Shown: one piece after another, positions 53,394 through 61,829 of the stretch
How the letters are laid out: the number at the start of each line of letters is the position of its first letter
Position numbering within the stretch: position 1 is the stretch's first letter
From: Salinivirgaceae bacterium
Lineage (GTDB): Bacteria > Bacteroidota > Bacteroidia > Bacteroidales > SZUA-534
Length of the DNA: 64,000 nt
Direction of reading: 5' to 3'
Assembly: GCA_017474765.1 (NCBI GenBank)
Contig: JAFVGW010000050.1
Coordinates: forward strand, 1-64,000
Position numbers and translations under genes: made by a program
Notes under the pieces: model-generated
Databases searched by the model: none
Told to the model about the DNA's origin: nothing
Seen by the model: only the letters and a program-made list of their open reading frames with translations

Positions 53394-53401
53394 ATCTTTG
53401 T
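53394..53401 (+). promoter_or_regulatory. -7 box (TATCTTTG) of PIN toxin-antitoxin pair 2
   Basis: Exact TAnnTTTG match 31 bp upstream of the ATG at 53433. Confidence 0.55.
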
Positions 53402-53432
53402 AAAACAAATAATAAGATAAAGGGAGGTTGTT

Positions 53433-53630
53433 ATGGCAGCAATGGCTCTTAAAGAAAAGGCAATGAACTATTTTGCGGCACTCGATGACGAGAAAGCACA
53501 AATGGTTATCTCGTTTATGGAAACAATTGATATGTCAGCACATAAAAAGGCGAAAAGCATTGCCGACCTGAAGGGAAAAATACAATTTGCCGACGGCTAT
53601 GACTACAAAGCGTTGCGGGGGGAAATATGA
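53433..53630 (+). CDS. antitoxin partner of PIN toxin (pair 2)
   Basis: 65 aa, MAAMALKEKAMNYFAALDDE start, overlapping the next gene by 4 nt. A helical N terminus and the tail 'ADLKGKIQFADGYDYKALRG' fit a small VapB-type antitoxin whose C terminus blocks the toxin. An alternative ATG lies three codons in. Confidence 0.8.
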   Translation: MAAMALKEKAMNYFAALDDEKAQMVISFMETIDMSAHKKAKSIADLKGKIQFADGYDYKALRGEI

Positions 53631-54028
53631 TTTTGGTGGACACTTCCGTTCTTATCAATTTTTTCCGTGGCAGAGAAACCACAGGAACAATCTTCTTGGA
53701 GCATTTAATCAACGAAGATAAACCATTCTGCATCAACGAATTCGTCTTTCAAGAGATTTTGCAAGGCGCAAAAAACGAGAAAGAATTCGCAACACTAAAA
53801 TCCTACCTTAGCGATATACCATTGTATTCACTAAGACAAGGTATTAAATCATTTGAAAACGCCGCCCAACTGAATTTCCGCTGCCGAAGAAATGGCGTTA
53901 CTATTCGCAGCACAATCGATTTAATAATAGCTGAAACCGCTATTGAAAACAATATTCCATTGCTTTGCGATGACGATGACTTTGTGAATATGGCCCGCAT
54001 AATTTCGGAATTGAAATTGGCGAAATAA
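53627..54028 (+). CDS. PIN-domain toxin, VapC-like (pair 2)
   Basis: 133 aa. Acidic PIN positions: 'MILVDTSVLINFFRG', 'NEFVFQEILQGA', 'RSTIDLIIAETAIENNIPLL', 'CDDDDF'. RNase toxin by family. Not closely similar to the PIN toxin at 10723. The pair stands between the two copies of the 28-bp direct repeat. Confidence 0.9.
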   Translation: MILVDTSVLINFFRGRETTGTIFLEHLINEDKPFCINEFVFQEILQGAKNEKEFATLKSYLSDIPLYSLRQGIKSFENAAQLNFRCRRNGVTIRSTIDLIIAETAIENNIPLLCDDDDFVNMARIISELKLAK

Positions 54029-54047
54029 ACACCTGCTCGCATCTTAA

Positions 54048-54075
54048 AACTTTTCCCTTTCATCTTTTGCCATAG
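54048..54075 (+). repeat. 28-bp perfect direct repeat, right copy
   Basis: Identical to 53346-53373, 702 bp away, same orientation. It lies immediately upstream of the flavin reductase -7 box. Confidence 0.9.
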
Positions 54076-54079
54076 AAAT

Positions 54080-54087
54080 TATATTTG
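54080..54087 (+). promoter_or_regulatory. -7 box (TATATTTG) of flavin reductase gene
   Basis: Exact TAnnTTTG match 23 bp upstream of the ATG; the 28-bp repeat ends 4 bp before it and so covers the upstream promoter region. Confidence 0.55.
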
Positions 54088-54110
54088 CAACCGTTTAAAA
54101 AACGCGAGAA

Positions 54111-54683
54111 ATGGCAAAACAGACCTGGCGACCTGGAACAATGATTTATCCGCTGCCTGCGGTGCTGGTGAGTTGTGGACGGCCCGATGGCGAGCGCAAC
54201 GTTTTCACCGCGTCGTGGACGGGCACCATCTGTTCCGACCCGCCGATGTGCTACGTGTCAATCCGCAAAAGCCGCCACTCGTACAATATTATCAAAGAGT
54301 CTGGTGAGTTTGTCATCAATCTGACTAACAGCGAGTTGGCGAAGGCCACCGACTGGTGCGGCGTGAAATCGGGACGCGAAGTGGACAAGTTTGAAGCGAT
54401 GGGGCTGACGCCAATCAAAGCCACACAAGTTGCCGCCCCGATGATTGACGAATCGCCCGTCAATATTGAGTGCAAAGTGGTTGAGATTAAAGAACTTGGC
54501 TCGCACGATATGTTCATTGCCAATGTTGTGGCCGTGAACGCCGACGAGAAATATATGAATCCAAAAACGGGCGCCTTCGACCTTGGCGCGGCCGATATGA
54601 TTGCCTATATGCACGGCCAATACTACAAGTTGGGCAAGCGGATTGGCAAATTCGGGTGGACGGTTGAGAAGAAGCGCAAATAA
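54111..54683 (+). CDS. flavin reductase family protein
   Basis: 190 aa. 'PLPAVLVSCGRPDGERNVFT' and 'SWTGTICSDPPMCYVSIRKS' form the FMN-binding split beta-barrel of flavin reductase/flavoredoxin-like proteins. Probably transfers electrons from NAD(P)H or ferredoxin to FMN; substrate unknown. No redox Cys pair is obvious. Confidence 0.9.
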   Translation: MAKQTWRPGTMIYPLPAVLVSCGRPDGERNVFTASWTGTICSDPPMCYVSIRKSRHSYNIIKESGEFVINLTNSELAKATDWCGVKSGREVDKFEAMGLTPIKATQVAAPMIDESPVNIECKVVEIKELGSHDMFIANVVAVNADEKYMNPKTGAFDLGAADMIAYMHGQYYKLGKRIGKFGWTVEKKRK

Positions 54684-54725
54684 GATTTGTTTAACGGTTG
54701 TAATTCAGCGTTTTTCGGTAGAAAT

Positions 54726-56537
54726 ATGATTGGCAGCATAAAATCGATTTTCAAACTTCGCATCAAGATTCCGTTTATTGAGCGGCTTCACATTTGGCGC
54801 GGCATACATCTAACTGAAAATCAGTTTATTCTGATTTTAAGTTTTGTTGTCGGCCTGTTGAGCGGACTGGCTGCCGTGATTCTGAAAAACACCATTCACC
54901 TGACCTATCAGTTTGTGCTGAAGGCAATTAACTCTGGTTTCGGAAGTTACATCTACCTTGCGTTGCCTGCCGTGGGCATTCTGCTCACCACGCTCTGGAT
55001 AAAATTCCACGTCAAAGACAACATCTCGCACGGAATTACACGCGTATTGTTCTGTATATCACGCAAAAACGGCATCATCAAGGCGCACAACACCTACACA
55101 GGCATTGTGGGCAGTTCGCTCACCATCGGGTTTGGCGGTTCGGTTGGTGCCGAAGCGCCGATAGTGCTCACGGGCGCGGCCATCGGCAGCAATCTGGCGC
55201 GGCTTTTCAAGCTTAATTATAAGCAAGTTATACTGATGATTGGCTGCGGCGCCGCGGGTGCTGTGGCTGGCATTTTCAAGGCCCCGATTGCGGGTCTGGT
55301 CTTCACGCTCGAAGTGCTGATGCTCGATATGACAATGGCTTCGCTGGCGCCGCTCTTGATTTCGGCCGTCACAGCCACGCTGATGTCGTACTTCTTCCTT
55401 GGCAGCGAAGCCACGCTCTGCACCCTTCCGCAACCGCCAACCTTCGAACTGCACAATATTCCACTCTATCTGATACTTGGCGTGGCCGCTGGGCTCATCG
55501 GCTGGTACTTCACGGCAACTTCAATGCGAATGGAAAAATGGTTCAGCAAGATACTGAACCCGTGGAAGAAAATCGCCATCGGCGGTGTGATTCTGGGGCT
55601 GCTCATCTGGCTTTTCCCGCCGCTCTTCGGCGAAGGTTATGATGCTCTGCGCGAGATACTTACGGGCGACGGCCTGCGCATTCTCGACCACTCAATGTTC
55701 AGTCAGTTTGGTGACGGCGTCTGGGTGGTTGTTGCGTACTGCGCTCTAATGCTGATTTTCAAAGTGATAGCCACATCGGCAACCACAGGCGCGGGCGGCA
55801 TTGGCGGTGTGTTCGCACCATCGCTCTTTATGGGCGGCGTACTCGGCTATATGATGGCGCATCTGCTTAACTGTCTGGATTTTATCAGCGTAAGCGAAGT
55901 GAATTTCGCCCTTGTCGGGATGGCCGCTTTTATGTCGGCACTGATGCACGCGCCGCTCACAGGCATCTTCCTGATTGCCGAAATCACGGGCGGATACAAT
56001 CTGTTTGTTCCGCTGATGGTGGCGTCGGTAAGTGCTTATGTCACAATCTATTACTTTGAACCGCACAGCATCTACACCAAACGTCTCGCGCAAAGCGGTG
56101 ACCTGATAACCCACAACAAAGACCGCGCCGCCCTGACGCTGATGCGTCTTGAAAAGGAAGTTGAGCACGACCTGACCGAAGTGGGCCCCGACCAAACTCT
56201 GCGCGACCTTGTGAACGCCATCTCGCACTCGCGCCGCAACATTTTCCCCGTGGTCGATGAAGAAGGCAAACTGATGGGAATCGTCCTGCTCGACGACATC
56301 CGCAAGATAATGTTCAACACCGAGATGTACGACAACACCTATATTTATGAGTTGATGGTGATGCCGCCCGACACCGTGAAAACCACCGACACAATGGATG
56401 TGGTGATGGAAAAATTCGAAAAATCAGGCGCCTGGAACCTGCCCGTCATCAAAAACGGATTGTATATGGGATATATCTCAAAATCAAAAATTTATACCGC
56501 ATACCGCAAGGTGCTGCTGAATTTTGCAGAAGAATAA
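54726..56537 (+). CDS. ClC-type chloride channel/transporter with CBS domains
   Basis: 603 aa from the ATG at 54726 (the TTG at 54687 is less likely). The ClC core has 'GFGGSVGAEAPIVLTGAAIG' with the gating Glu, 'GCGAAGAVAGIFKAPIAG' and 'GGIGGVFAPSLFMGGVLG'. The C terminus (~475-595) carries two CBS motifs ('TLRDLVNAISHSRRNIFPVV', 'SGAWNLPVIKNGLYMG'), which sense nucleotides. It moves Cl- across the inner membrane, as channel or H+ exchanger. Confidence 0.94.
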   Translation: MIGSIKSIFKLRIKIPFIERLHIWRGIHLTENQFILILSFVVGLLSGLAAVILKNTIHLTYQFVLKAINSGFGSYIYLALPAVGILLTTLWIKFHVKDNISHGITRVLFCISRKNGIIKAHNTYTGIVGSSLTIGFGGSVGAEAPIVLTGAAIGSNLARLFKLNYKQVILMIGCGAAGAVAGIFKAPIAGLVFTLEVLMLDMTMASLAPLLISAVTATLMSYFFLGSEATLCTLPQPPTFELHNIPLYLILGVAAGLIGWYFTATSMRMEKWFSKILNPWKKIAIGGVILGLLIWLFPPLFGEGYDALREILTGDGLRILDHSMFSQFGDGVWVVVAYCALMLIFKVIATSATTGAGGIGGVFAPSLFMGGVLGYMMAHLLNCLDFISVSEVNFALVGMAAFMSALMHAPLTGIFLIAEITGGYNLFVPLMVASVSAYVTIYYFEPHSIYTKRLAQSGDLITHNKDRAALTLMRLEKEVEHDLTEVGPDQTLRDLVNAISHSRRNIFPVVDEEGKLMGIVLLDDIRKIMFNTEMYDNTYIYELMVMPPDTVKTTDTMDVVMEKFEKSGAWNLPVIKNGLYMGYISKSKIYTAYRKVLLNFAEE

Positions 56538-56557
56538 GATTTTAGATAGCGGTGTTG

Positions 56558-56668
56558 CCTTCGCGAGAAATTCTGTAAAAATTTATTTGAAAATTATACA
56601 AAATTGAAAATGATTGATTTTAAATAATTTATTTCCAAATTTTCATACAATTTCCGCCCCAAAGGGCG
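56558..56668 (+). repeat. ~111-bp AT-rich dispersed element, copy 2
   Basis: CCTTCGCGAGAAATTCTGTAA start, about 70 bp of A/T, ATTTTCATACAATTTC, then CGCCC-CAAA-GGGCG. Same layout as at 30080-30193 and 63121-63231. Confidence 0.5.
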
Positions 56669-56682
56669 TACCCCAAACAAAG

Positions 56683-56706
56683 AGAGGCGGAAAATCTTCC
56701 GCCTCT
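56683..56706. terminator. hairpin between convergent genes
   Basis: AGAGGCGGAA and TTCCGCCTCT form a 10-bp stem with a 4-nt loop between the ClC gene and the minus-strand BspA-like gene; the T tract is short. Confidence 0.65.
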
Positions 56707-56754
56707 AATTATTGTTCTAACCGATTGTATCCGATTTAACCAGAATAATATCTA

Positions 56755-59700
56755 TCATTCCACCACCACCCTCATCACCACATTGCCTGTTTTCACAATG
56801 TAAACACCTGCGTCATTGACGCGCAATTCCGCACGGACGCGATGAATCGCGTCCCTACAAATCAATTTGCCCATTGCATCGTAAACGCAAATTTCTTCTG
56901 TGGCGTTTTCAACAACGATGGTTTTGTCAATGGCGTAAATTGTTGGTTCTATGGCTGATTCATTGCCGAGGGCGGTGACGGCTCCTGCGGCAAAATAGGC
57001 CGTGAGCATCTTATCTTCCTCAACCACAAACTCGTAGGGGTTGGCGGTTTCGCCGTTGCTCCACTGCACAAAATGGTAGTTTGGATAGGGCTTGGCAAGG
57101 CAACTCACGCGCTCGCCGTAACTGTAAACGCCGCTGCCCGACACCATTCCCATATCGGCATTGTTCTGCGACAGAATAATGTTGTACTGCATCGGCACAA
57201 AGACGGCCGTGTAGGTGGCATCGGCTATGGCACGGACGGTGCGCGGGTTATCGGTGCGGCCATCGGACCACTGCTCAAAGAGGTAATGGGCGCTGGCTGT
57301 GGCCGAAAGTGTGGCGTTGCTGCCCACAACATAACTGCCCGTGCCCACAACCGTGCCCCGAAGCGTATCGTTGGCCGCAACCATAATATTGACTGTCTGC
57401 AACTTACCAAACTCCGCCACAATGTTTGTATCGCCCTCAACGCTGAGCGTGCGCGGATTGGTTGTCACACCATCGCTCCAGCCCGTGAAATAGCAGTTGG
57501 CGGCTGGCGTGGCCTGCAACTGAACGCTGGCGCCGTAATCGTAACTGCCCGCTCCGCTCACTGCGCCGCAAAGGCTATCGGATGCGGCAAGCGCAACCGA
57601 GTGGCGGTCGATAGCGAACACTGCCTCAAACGCCGTATCGTGCTCAACCACAAACTCCTGCGTTGTCTGAACGGCGCCGCTTGTCCACTGCACAAAATGG
57701 TGGTGCGCCGCAGGCTTGGCCTCAACTTTGGCCGCCGAGCCGTAACTGTAGAGCCCTGCGCCGCTAACTGCGCCCATTGCCGTATCGCACTTGGCAGCAA
57801 CGCTGAAAGTATCGATGCCGAAGGCGGCCGTAAGCACCGTGTCGCCACGAAGCAACACCTCGCGCGGATTTTGGCGGTTGCCATCGCTCCAGGACACAAA
57901 GTGATAGTGCGGCACCGCAATGGCCGAAATAATTATCTTCTCGTTGAAATGATAAACGCCCGACAACTCTGTCACCGCACCGTGTTCTGTATCAGCCGAT
58001 TTCACCTCAACACTAACCTCATCAGGTACAAAAACGGCCGTGAACGCCGTGTCTTGCGTTATGGTCACGCGGCGCGGGTTGTCGTAGTTGCCATCGTTCC
58101 ACTGCTTGAAGGCGTAGCCGTGGTTGGCAGTGGCTGATATTGAGGCTGTTGCAAGATAATCGAATGTACCGCCACCGCTCACCGTGCCCAACTCCGCGTT
58201 ATTGCAGCCAACCGTTATAGAATATTGGTTTGCAGCAAATTGCGCTTGAATGGCCGTATCGCCACGCAAAATAATTGTGCGAGGATTGGCGGTTACGCTA
58301 TCGCTCCATTGGCTGAAATGGTAACCATAGTTGGCTGTGGCACTGATGGTTATCGTATCGTAATAATGATGCGTTCCCGATAGTGCGGAAACCTTACCGC
58401 GCACGGTATCGGCCGAAACCACCTCAACATTAACCTCATCTGGAACAAAAATTGCCGTGAACGCTGTGTCGCACGTTATGGTCACGCGGCGCGGGTTGTC
58501 ATAGTTGCCATCGTTCCACTGCTTAAAAGCGTAGCCGTGGTTGGCAGTGGCTGATATTGAGGCTGTTGCAAGATAATCGAATGTTCCACCACCGCTCACC
58601 GTGCCCAACTCTGCATTATTGCAGCCAACAGTTATAGCATATTGGTTTGCAGCAAATTGTGCCTGAATTACAGTATCACCGTGCAAAACAATGGTTCGTG
58701 GATTGGAGGTTACGCTGTCGCTCCAAGTGGTAAAATGATAACCATAATTGGCTGTGGCCGAAATCTCAACCTCATCTTTATAATGATATGTGCCAGAAGA
58801 ATTTGAAACAAAGCCTTTTACTTCATCGCTTGTGGCAACTTGCAATTGGCATTCGGCTGGCACAAAAACAGCCATAAACGTTGTGTCGCAAGTTAACGAC
58901 ACTGTGCGTGGATTAGAAGTGTTACCATCTTCCCATTTTGCAAAAACATATCCCTCGTTTGCCGCAGCCGATATTTCATTGTTTGACAAATAGTTGAATG
59001 TTCCTCCGCCTGAAACCGAACCAAGTTCCGCATTGTTTGTTTTCAAAGTTATAGTATATTGGTTTACAGCAAATTCCGCTTCAATAACAGTATCTTTCTT
59101 CAAAACAACTTTACGCTGGTTGGTGGTTACGCCATCGCTCCAACGCGCAAAATGGTAGCCGTAGTTTGCCGTGGCCGAAATCTCAATCTCATCGTTGTAA
59201 TGGTATGTGCCAGAGGAATTTGAAACCGTGCCTTGCGCGGTGTTAGCCGACGCAATCTCAACATCTATCTCATCTGCCACGAAATAAGCCGTCAACACAG
59301 TATCTTGTGTTACAGTTAAATAGCGCGGATTGGATTTGTTCCCGTCGCTCCATTGGTAGAAAACGTAACCAGTTTCGGCTGTTGCCTGAATAACTGCGCT
59401 TTTCTCACAGGTTGGCTCACGCATAATCTCAACACTACCTTTATCATTATCAGCGGAAGAAATTTCAAACTTATACATCATTTTCTCCACAAAACTATAA
59501 TCGCCCCAGTTTTCTGCCGACTGATAGGCACTTAACGAACCGCACGGAATATAGATGGGAACGTCTGATAGAAAACTATTAGTACTAATAACAGGAGGTA
59601 TTGTATTTTCTATGGTTATTGATTGTAAATTGCAATTTCCAAACACGGCATCACCAATGCGACTGACAGATTTGGGGATAATAACAGACTGTAAACTTGT

Positions 59701-60903
59701 ACAACTCATAAACGCACAATCACCAATATTCAATACAGAATTAGGAATGGTTATCGAAGTCAAACTTGTACAATTGATAAATGCACTTAACCCTATGCTT
59801 GTTACGGTGTTAGGAATAGATATCGATGTCAAGTTTGTGCAAGATTGGAACGCATCACGAGGAATTATGTTGCCACCAGTTATCACAACCTCTTTCAATG
59901 TTGTTGGAATATAGTAGGTTTGGTGATTATTTCCGCCCCCAGATCCTATATTCCAGACATCTTGTGAAGTTGGAGTTCCGCCAGAATAACTATCTTCTCC
60001 GAAAAAATAGCCAAAAGGAAATCGGTTTTTATAGGGCGGTTGTTCTACTATTATTCCAACAAAGGGTAAGGTTATGGACTCCAACGACGAGCAACCTCCG
60101 AAAGCAGCATAGCCGATGCTTGTGACAGAATTGGGAATTGTAACGGATGTCAGGCCGCTGCAACCACTAAAAGCGCTTTGTCCAATGGTTATTACTGAAT
60201 CAGAAATAGTTATCGACGTTAATCCCTTACAATTGTTAAACGCAAAGTGAGAAATATAACTGCTACCAGTTATCACAACCTCTTTCAAAGTCGAAGGTAT
60301 ACAATATGTGGCACTTGTTGTTGTGGTATTGCTATTCCCATAATAATATTGTGCTGTTTGTGTTCCCCCACTATAGATGCCTACACCAAATATATATCCC
60401 AATGGATATTGGTATGTATCAGTAGGTTCGTGACGTTTATCACCCACAAAAGGCAATGTTATTGTTGTTAAATCACAAGCATAAAACGCTCCAAAACCAA
60501 TATCCGTAACAGAATTTGGAACAACAACTGATGTAATGTTGTTACAACCAATGAATGCGTATTGGCAAATACTTGTAATTGAATTAGGTATGCTCACTGA
60601 TGTTATGTCACTGCAACTATTAAACGCATCTTGCCCAATACTTTTAACTGCATACTTAACACCATTATTAATCACCGTATCTGGAATTGTTAAATCACCT
60701 GTTGGCCTTGTATAACCAACATACATATATTCCCAGTTATCAGTAACATTTGGATAAGTAATCTCTACTGCATTAGGCGCTACAATTTGGTAATACAAAG
60801 TTTGCCCGCTACCACAAACTGCTGAAAAATCAAAATTGTCTGCGGCCAAAGCGTTTGCTATGGCGAGCACTATATATGTGAGGATTATAAATAGGCGTTT
60901 CAT
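56755..60903 (-). CDS. BspA-like protein 3: LRR, InlB B-repeats and T9SS C-terminal domain
   Basis: 1382 aa from the ATG at 60903, which starts the signal peptide (MKRLFIILTYIVLAIANALA); the longer start at 60930 is less likely. Residues ~20-500 are LRR_5 repeats. Then about eleven InlB B-repeat/Listeria-Bacteroides repeats follow (~70 aa, 'A..GY.F..WSDG...NPR......DT...A.F'), and the protein closes with a T9SS sorting domain ('IEPTIYAIDKTIVVENATEE', 'GVYIVKTGNVVMRVVVE'). Likely a long surface stalk with an LRR head. The sorting domain contains an in-frame palindromic repeat (56831-56858). Confidence 0.88.
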   Translation of the reverse strand: MKRLFIILTYIVLAIANALAADNFDFSAVCGSGQTLYYQIVAPNAVEITYPNVTDNWEYMYVGYTRPTGDLTIPDTVINNGVKYAVKSIGQDAFNSCSDITSVSIPNSITSICQYAFIGCNNITSVVVPNSVTDIGFGAFYACDLTTITLPFVGDKRHEPTDTYQYPLGYIFGVGIYSGGTQTAQYYYGNSNTTTTSATYCIPSTLKEVVITGSSYISHFAFNNCKGLTSITISDSVITIGQSAFSGCSGLTSVTIPNSVTSIGYAAFGGCSSLESITLPFVGIIVEQPPYKNRFPFGYFFGEDSYSGGTPTSQDVWNIGSGGGNNHQTYYIPTTLKEVVITGGNIIPRDAFQSCTNLTSISIPNTVTSIGLSAFINCTSLTSITIPNSVLNIGDCAFMSCTSLQSVIIPKSVSRIGDAVFGNCNLQSITIENTIPPVISTNSFLSDVPIYIPCGSLSAYQSAENWGDYSFVEKMMYKFEISSADNDKGSVEIMREPTCEKSAVIQATAETGYVFYQWSDGNKSNPRYLTVTQDTVLTAYFVADEIDVEIASANTAQGTVSNSSGTYHYNDEIEISATANYGYHFARWSDGVTTNQRKVVLKKDTVIEAEFAVNQYTITLKTNNAELGSVSGGGTFNYLSNNEISAAANEGYVFAKWEDGNTSNPRTVSLTCDTTFMAVFVPAECQLQVATSDEVKGFVSNSSGTYHYKDEVEISATANYGYHFTTWSDSVTSNPRTIVLHGDTVIQAQFAANQYAITVGCNNAELGTVSGGGTFDYLATASISATANHGYAFKQWNDGNYDNPRRVTITCDTAFTAIFVPDEVNVEVVSADTVRGKVSALSGTHHYYDTITISATANYGYHFSQWSDSVTANPRTIILRGDTAIQAQFAANQYSITVGCNNAELGTVSGGGTFDYLATASISATANHGYAFKQWNDGNYDNPRRVTITQDTAFTAVFVPDEVSVEVKSADTEHGAVTELSGVYHFNEKIIISAIAVPHYHFVSWSDGNRQNPREVLLRGDTVLTAAFGIDTFSVAAKCDTAMGAVSGAGLYSYGSAAKVEAKPAAHHHFVQWTSGAVQTTQEFVVEHDTAFEAVFAIDRHSVALAASDSLCGAVSGAGSYDYGASVQLQATPAANCYFTGWSDGVTTNPRTLSVEGDTNIVAEFGKLQTVNIMVAANDTLRGTVVGTGSYVVGSNATLSATASAHYLFEQWSDGRTDNPRTVRAIADATYTAVFVPMQYNIILSQNNADMGMVSGSGVYSYGERVSCLAKPYPNYHFVQWSNGETANPYEFVVEEDKMLTAYFAAGAVTALGNESAIEPTIYAIDKTIVVENATEEICVYDAMGKLICRDAIHRVRAELRVNDAGVYIVKTGNVVMRVVVE
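56831..56858. repeat. dispersed palindrome, copy 6 (inside T9SS domain of BspA-like protein 3)
   Basis: GGACGCGAT-GA-ATCGCGTCC core followed by CTAC (plus strand). On the coding strand it is translated in frame as 'CRDAIHRVR', at the same position as copies 1 and 3. Confidence 0.85.
58021..58850 (-). repeat. 417-bp near-identical coding repeats (two B-repeats per unit)
   Basis: Stretches starting at 58061 and 58478 (both ATGGTCACGCGGCGCGGGTT) are almost identical for over 150 bp and continue as close copies, a period of 417 bp or 139 aa, i.e. two InlB B-repeats. Confidence 0.75.
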
Positions 60904-60919
60904 AGAAATACATTTTATA

Positions 60920-61807
60920 TTACACACCAAGTTCCCATTGTTCTATGGGAGTGAAACAGTTCTTAATGTACTGCATTTGATGTTCAGGTTCTGGGTAAAT
61001 AAATGCCTCGTTTATCCCATAATTATCCAATTCTCGCAGAATTCTTTTTTTATCACCTGTTATTTCAAAATACTTTTCGTCAAAAAAGTCAAAAAGGTCA
61101 AATGCTTTTTTGTGAAATAAGTTTCCTTCTGCATCAAATTCAAACAATGGTGCGCATATAACTGCTCCACGCTGATTAATAATCCTTTGATTATTGTATT
61201 TGGGCAAGTAAAAAAGAGGTTTTGTAACCAAATCTATTAAATACGGTTTAAAAACATCTTCCTTTTGATTAACCAAGTCTTTGCTTTTTAAAATCTTAAT
61301 AATAACGTCAATGCTTACGTCCGAATTATTTCCCCACAATTCTATTATCGTGGCGACAATATTCAAATCAGTCTCCTTTGAAAACGTGTGTTTTGCAAAA
61401 AGTACACGACCTGGTTTACCATCATTTCCGAAACAAGCAAAAAACAATGCAACAAGAGGATTTTTTGTAACATCAAGAAGTCTTGTTGGCAAGGTATAAT
61501 GCTGCATAGTTACTAATCTTTCTATGGCATTATTACATTTTGAAAACACTTCAGGAAAAGATTGAAATGCCATTTCAATCAAATCGCTTTCTTTTGTTAC
61601 AGAAATGCCTTTAGGTATATTCTCATTAAAATCATCCCTAAACAATGATGGTATAACCTTAGGATGTATTTTAGATTCTCCACGAAACCAAACATCATCC
61701 ATTGATTCAAGGAATAATCTTCTTTTATCAATGCAATTTTCATTTATTGCTTTGATAAATTCTTCTAAAGAAGAAATAGGAATTCCATTTTTTCTTTGTT
61801 CTTCCAT
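60920..61807 (-). CDS. FRG-domain protein
   Basis: 295 aa from the ATG at 61807; the frame open further upstream overlaps the next gene and shows no family sequence. 'DVWFRGESKIHPKVIPSLFR' and 'MQHYTLPTRLLDVTKNPLVA' are the core of the FRG domain (named for its F/YRG motif), found in phage and bacterial proteins and suspected to act on nucleic acids or as a toxin/defence effector. The gene is AT-rich and lies, same strand, between the repeat lipoprotein and BspA-like protein 3, which are GC-richer. Confidence 0.85.
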   Translation of the reverse strand: MEEQRKNGIPISSLEEFIKAINENCIDKRRLFLESMDDVWFRGESKIHPKVIPSLFRDDFNENIPKGISVTKESDLIEMAFQSFPEVFSKCNNAIERLVTMQHYTLPTRLLDVTKNPLVALFFACFGNDGKPGRVLFAKHTFSKETDLNIVATIIELWGNNSDVSIDVIIKILKSKDLVNQKEDVFKPYLIDLVTKPLFYLPKYNNQRIINQRGAVICAPLFEFDAEGNLFHKKAFDLFDFFDEKYFEITGDKKRILRELDNYGINEAFIYPEPEHQMQYIKNCFTPIEQWELGV

Positions 61808-61829
61808 AACCCATACCTGTTTATATATA

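Noticed and set aside
57073..58137. 354-codon plus-strand open frame
   Set aside because: Antisense of the repeat region of BspA-like protein 3; its repeats mirror the B-repeats.
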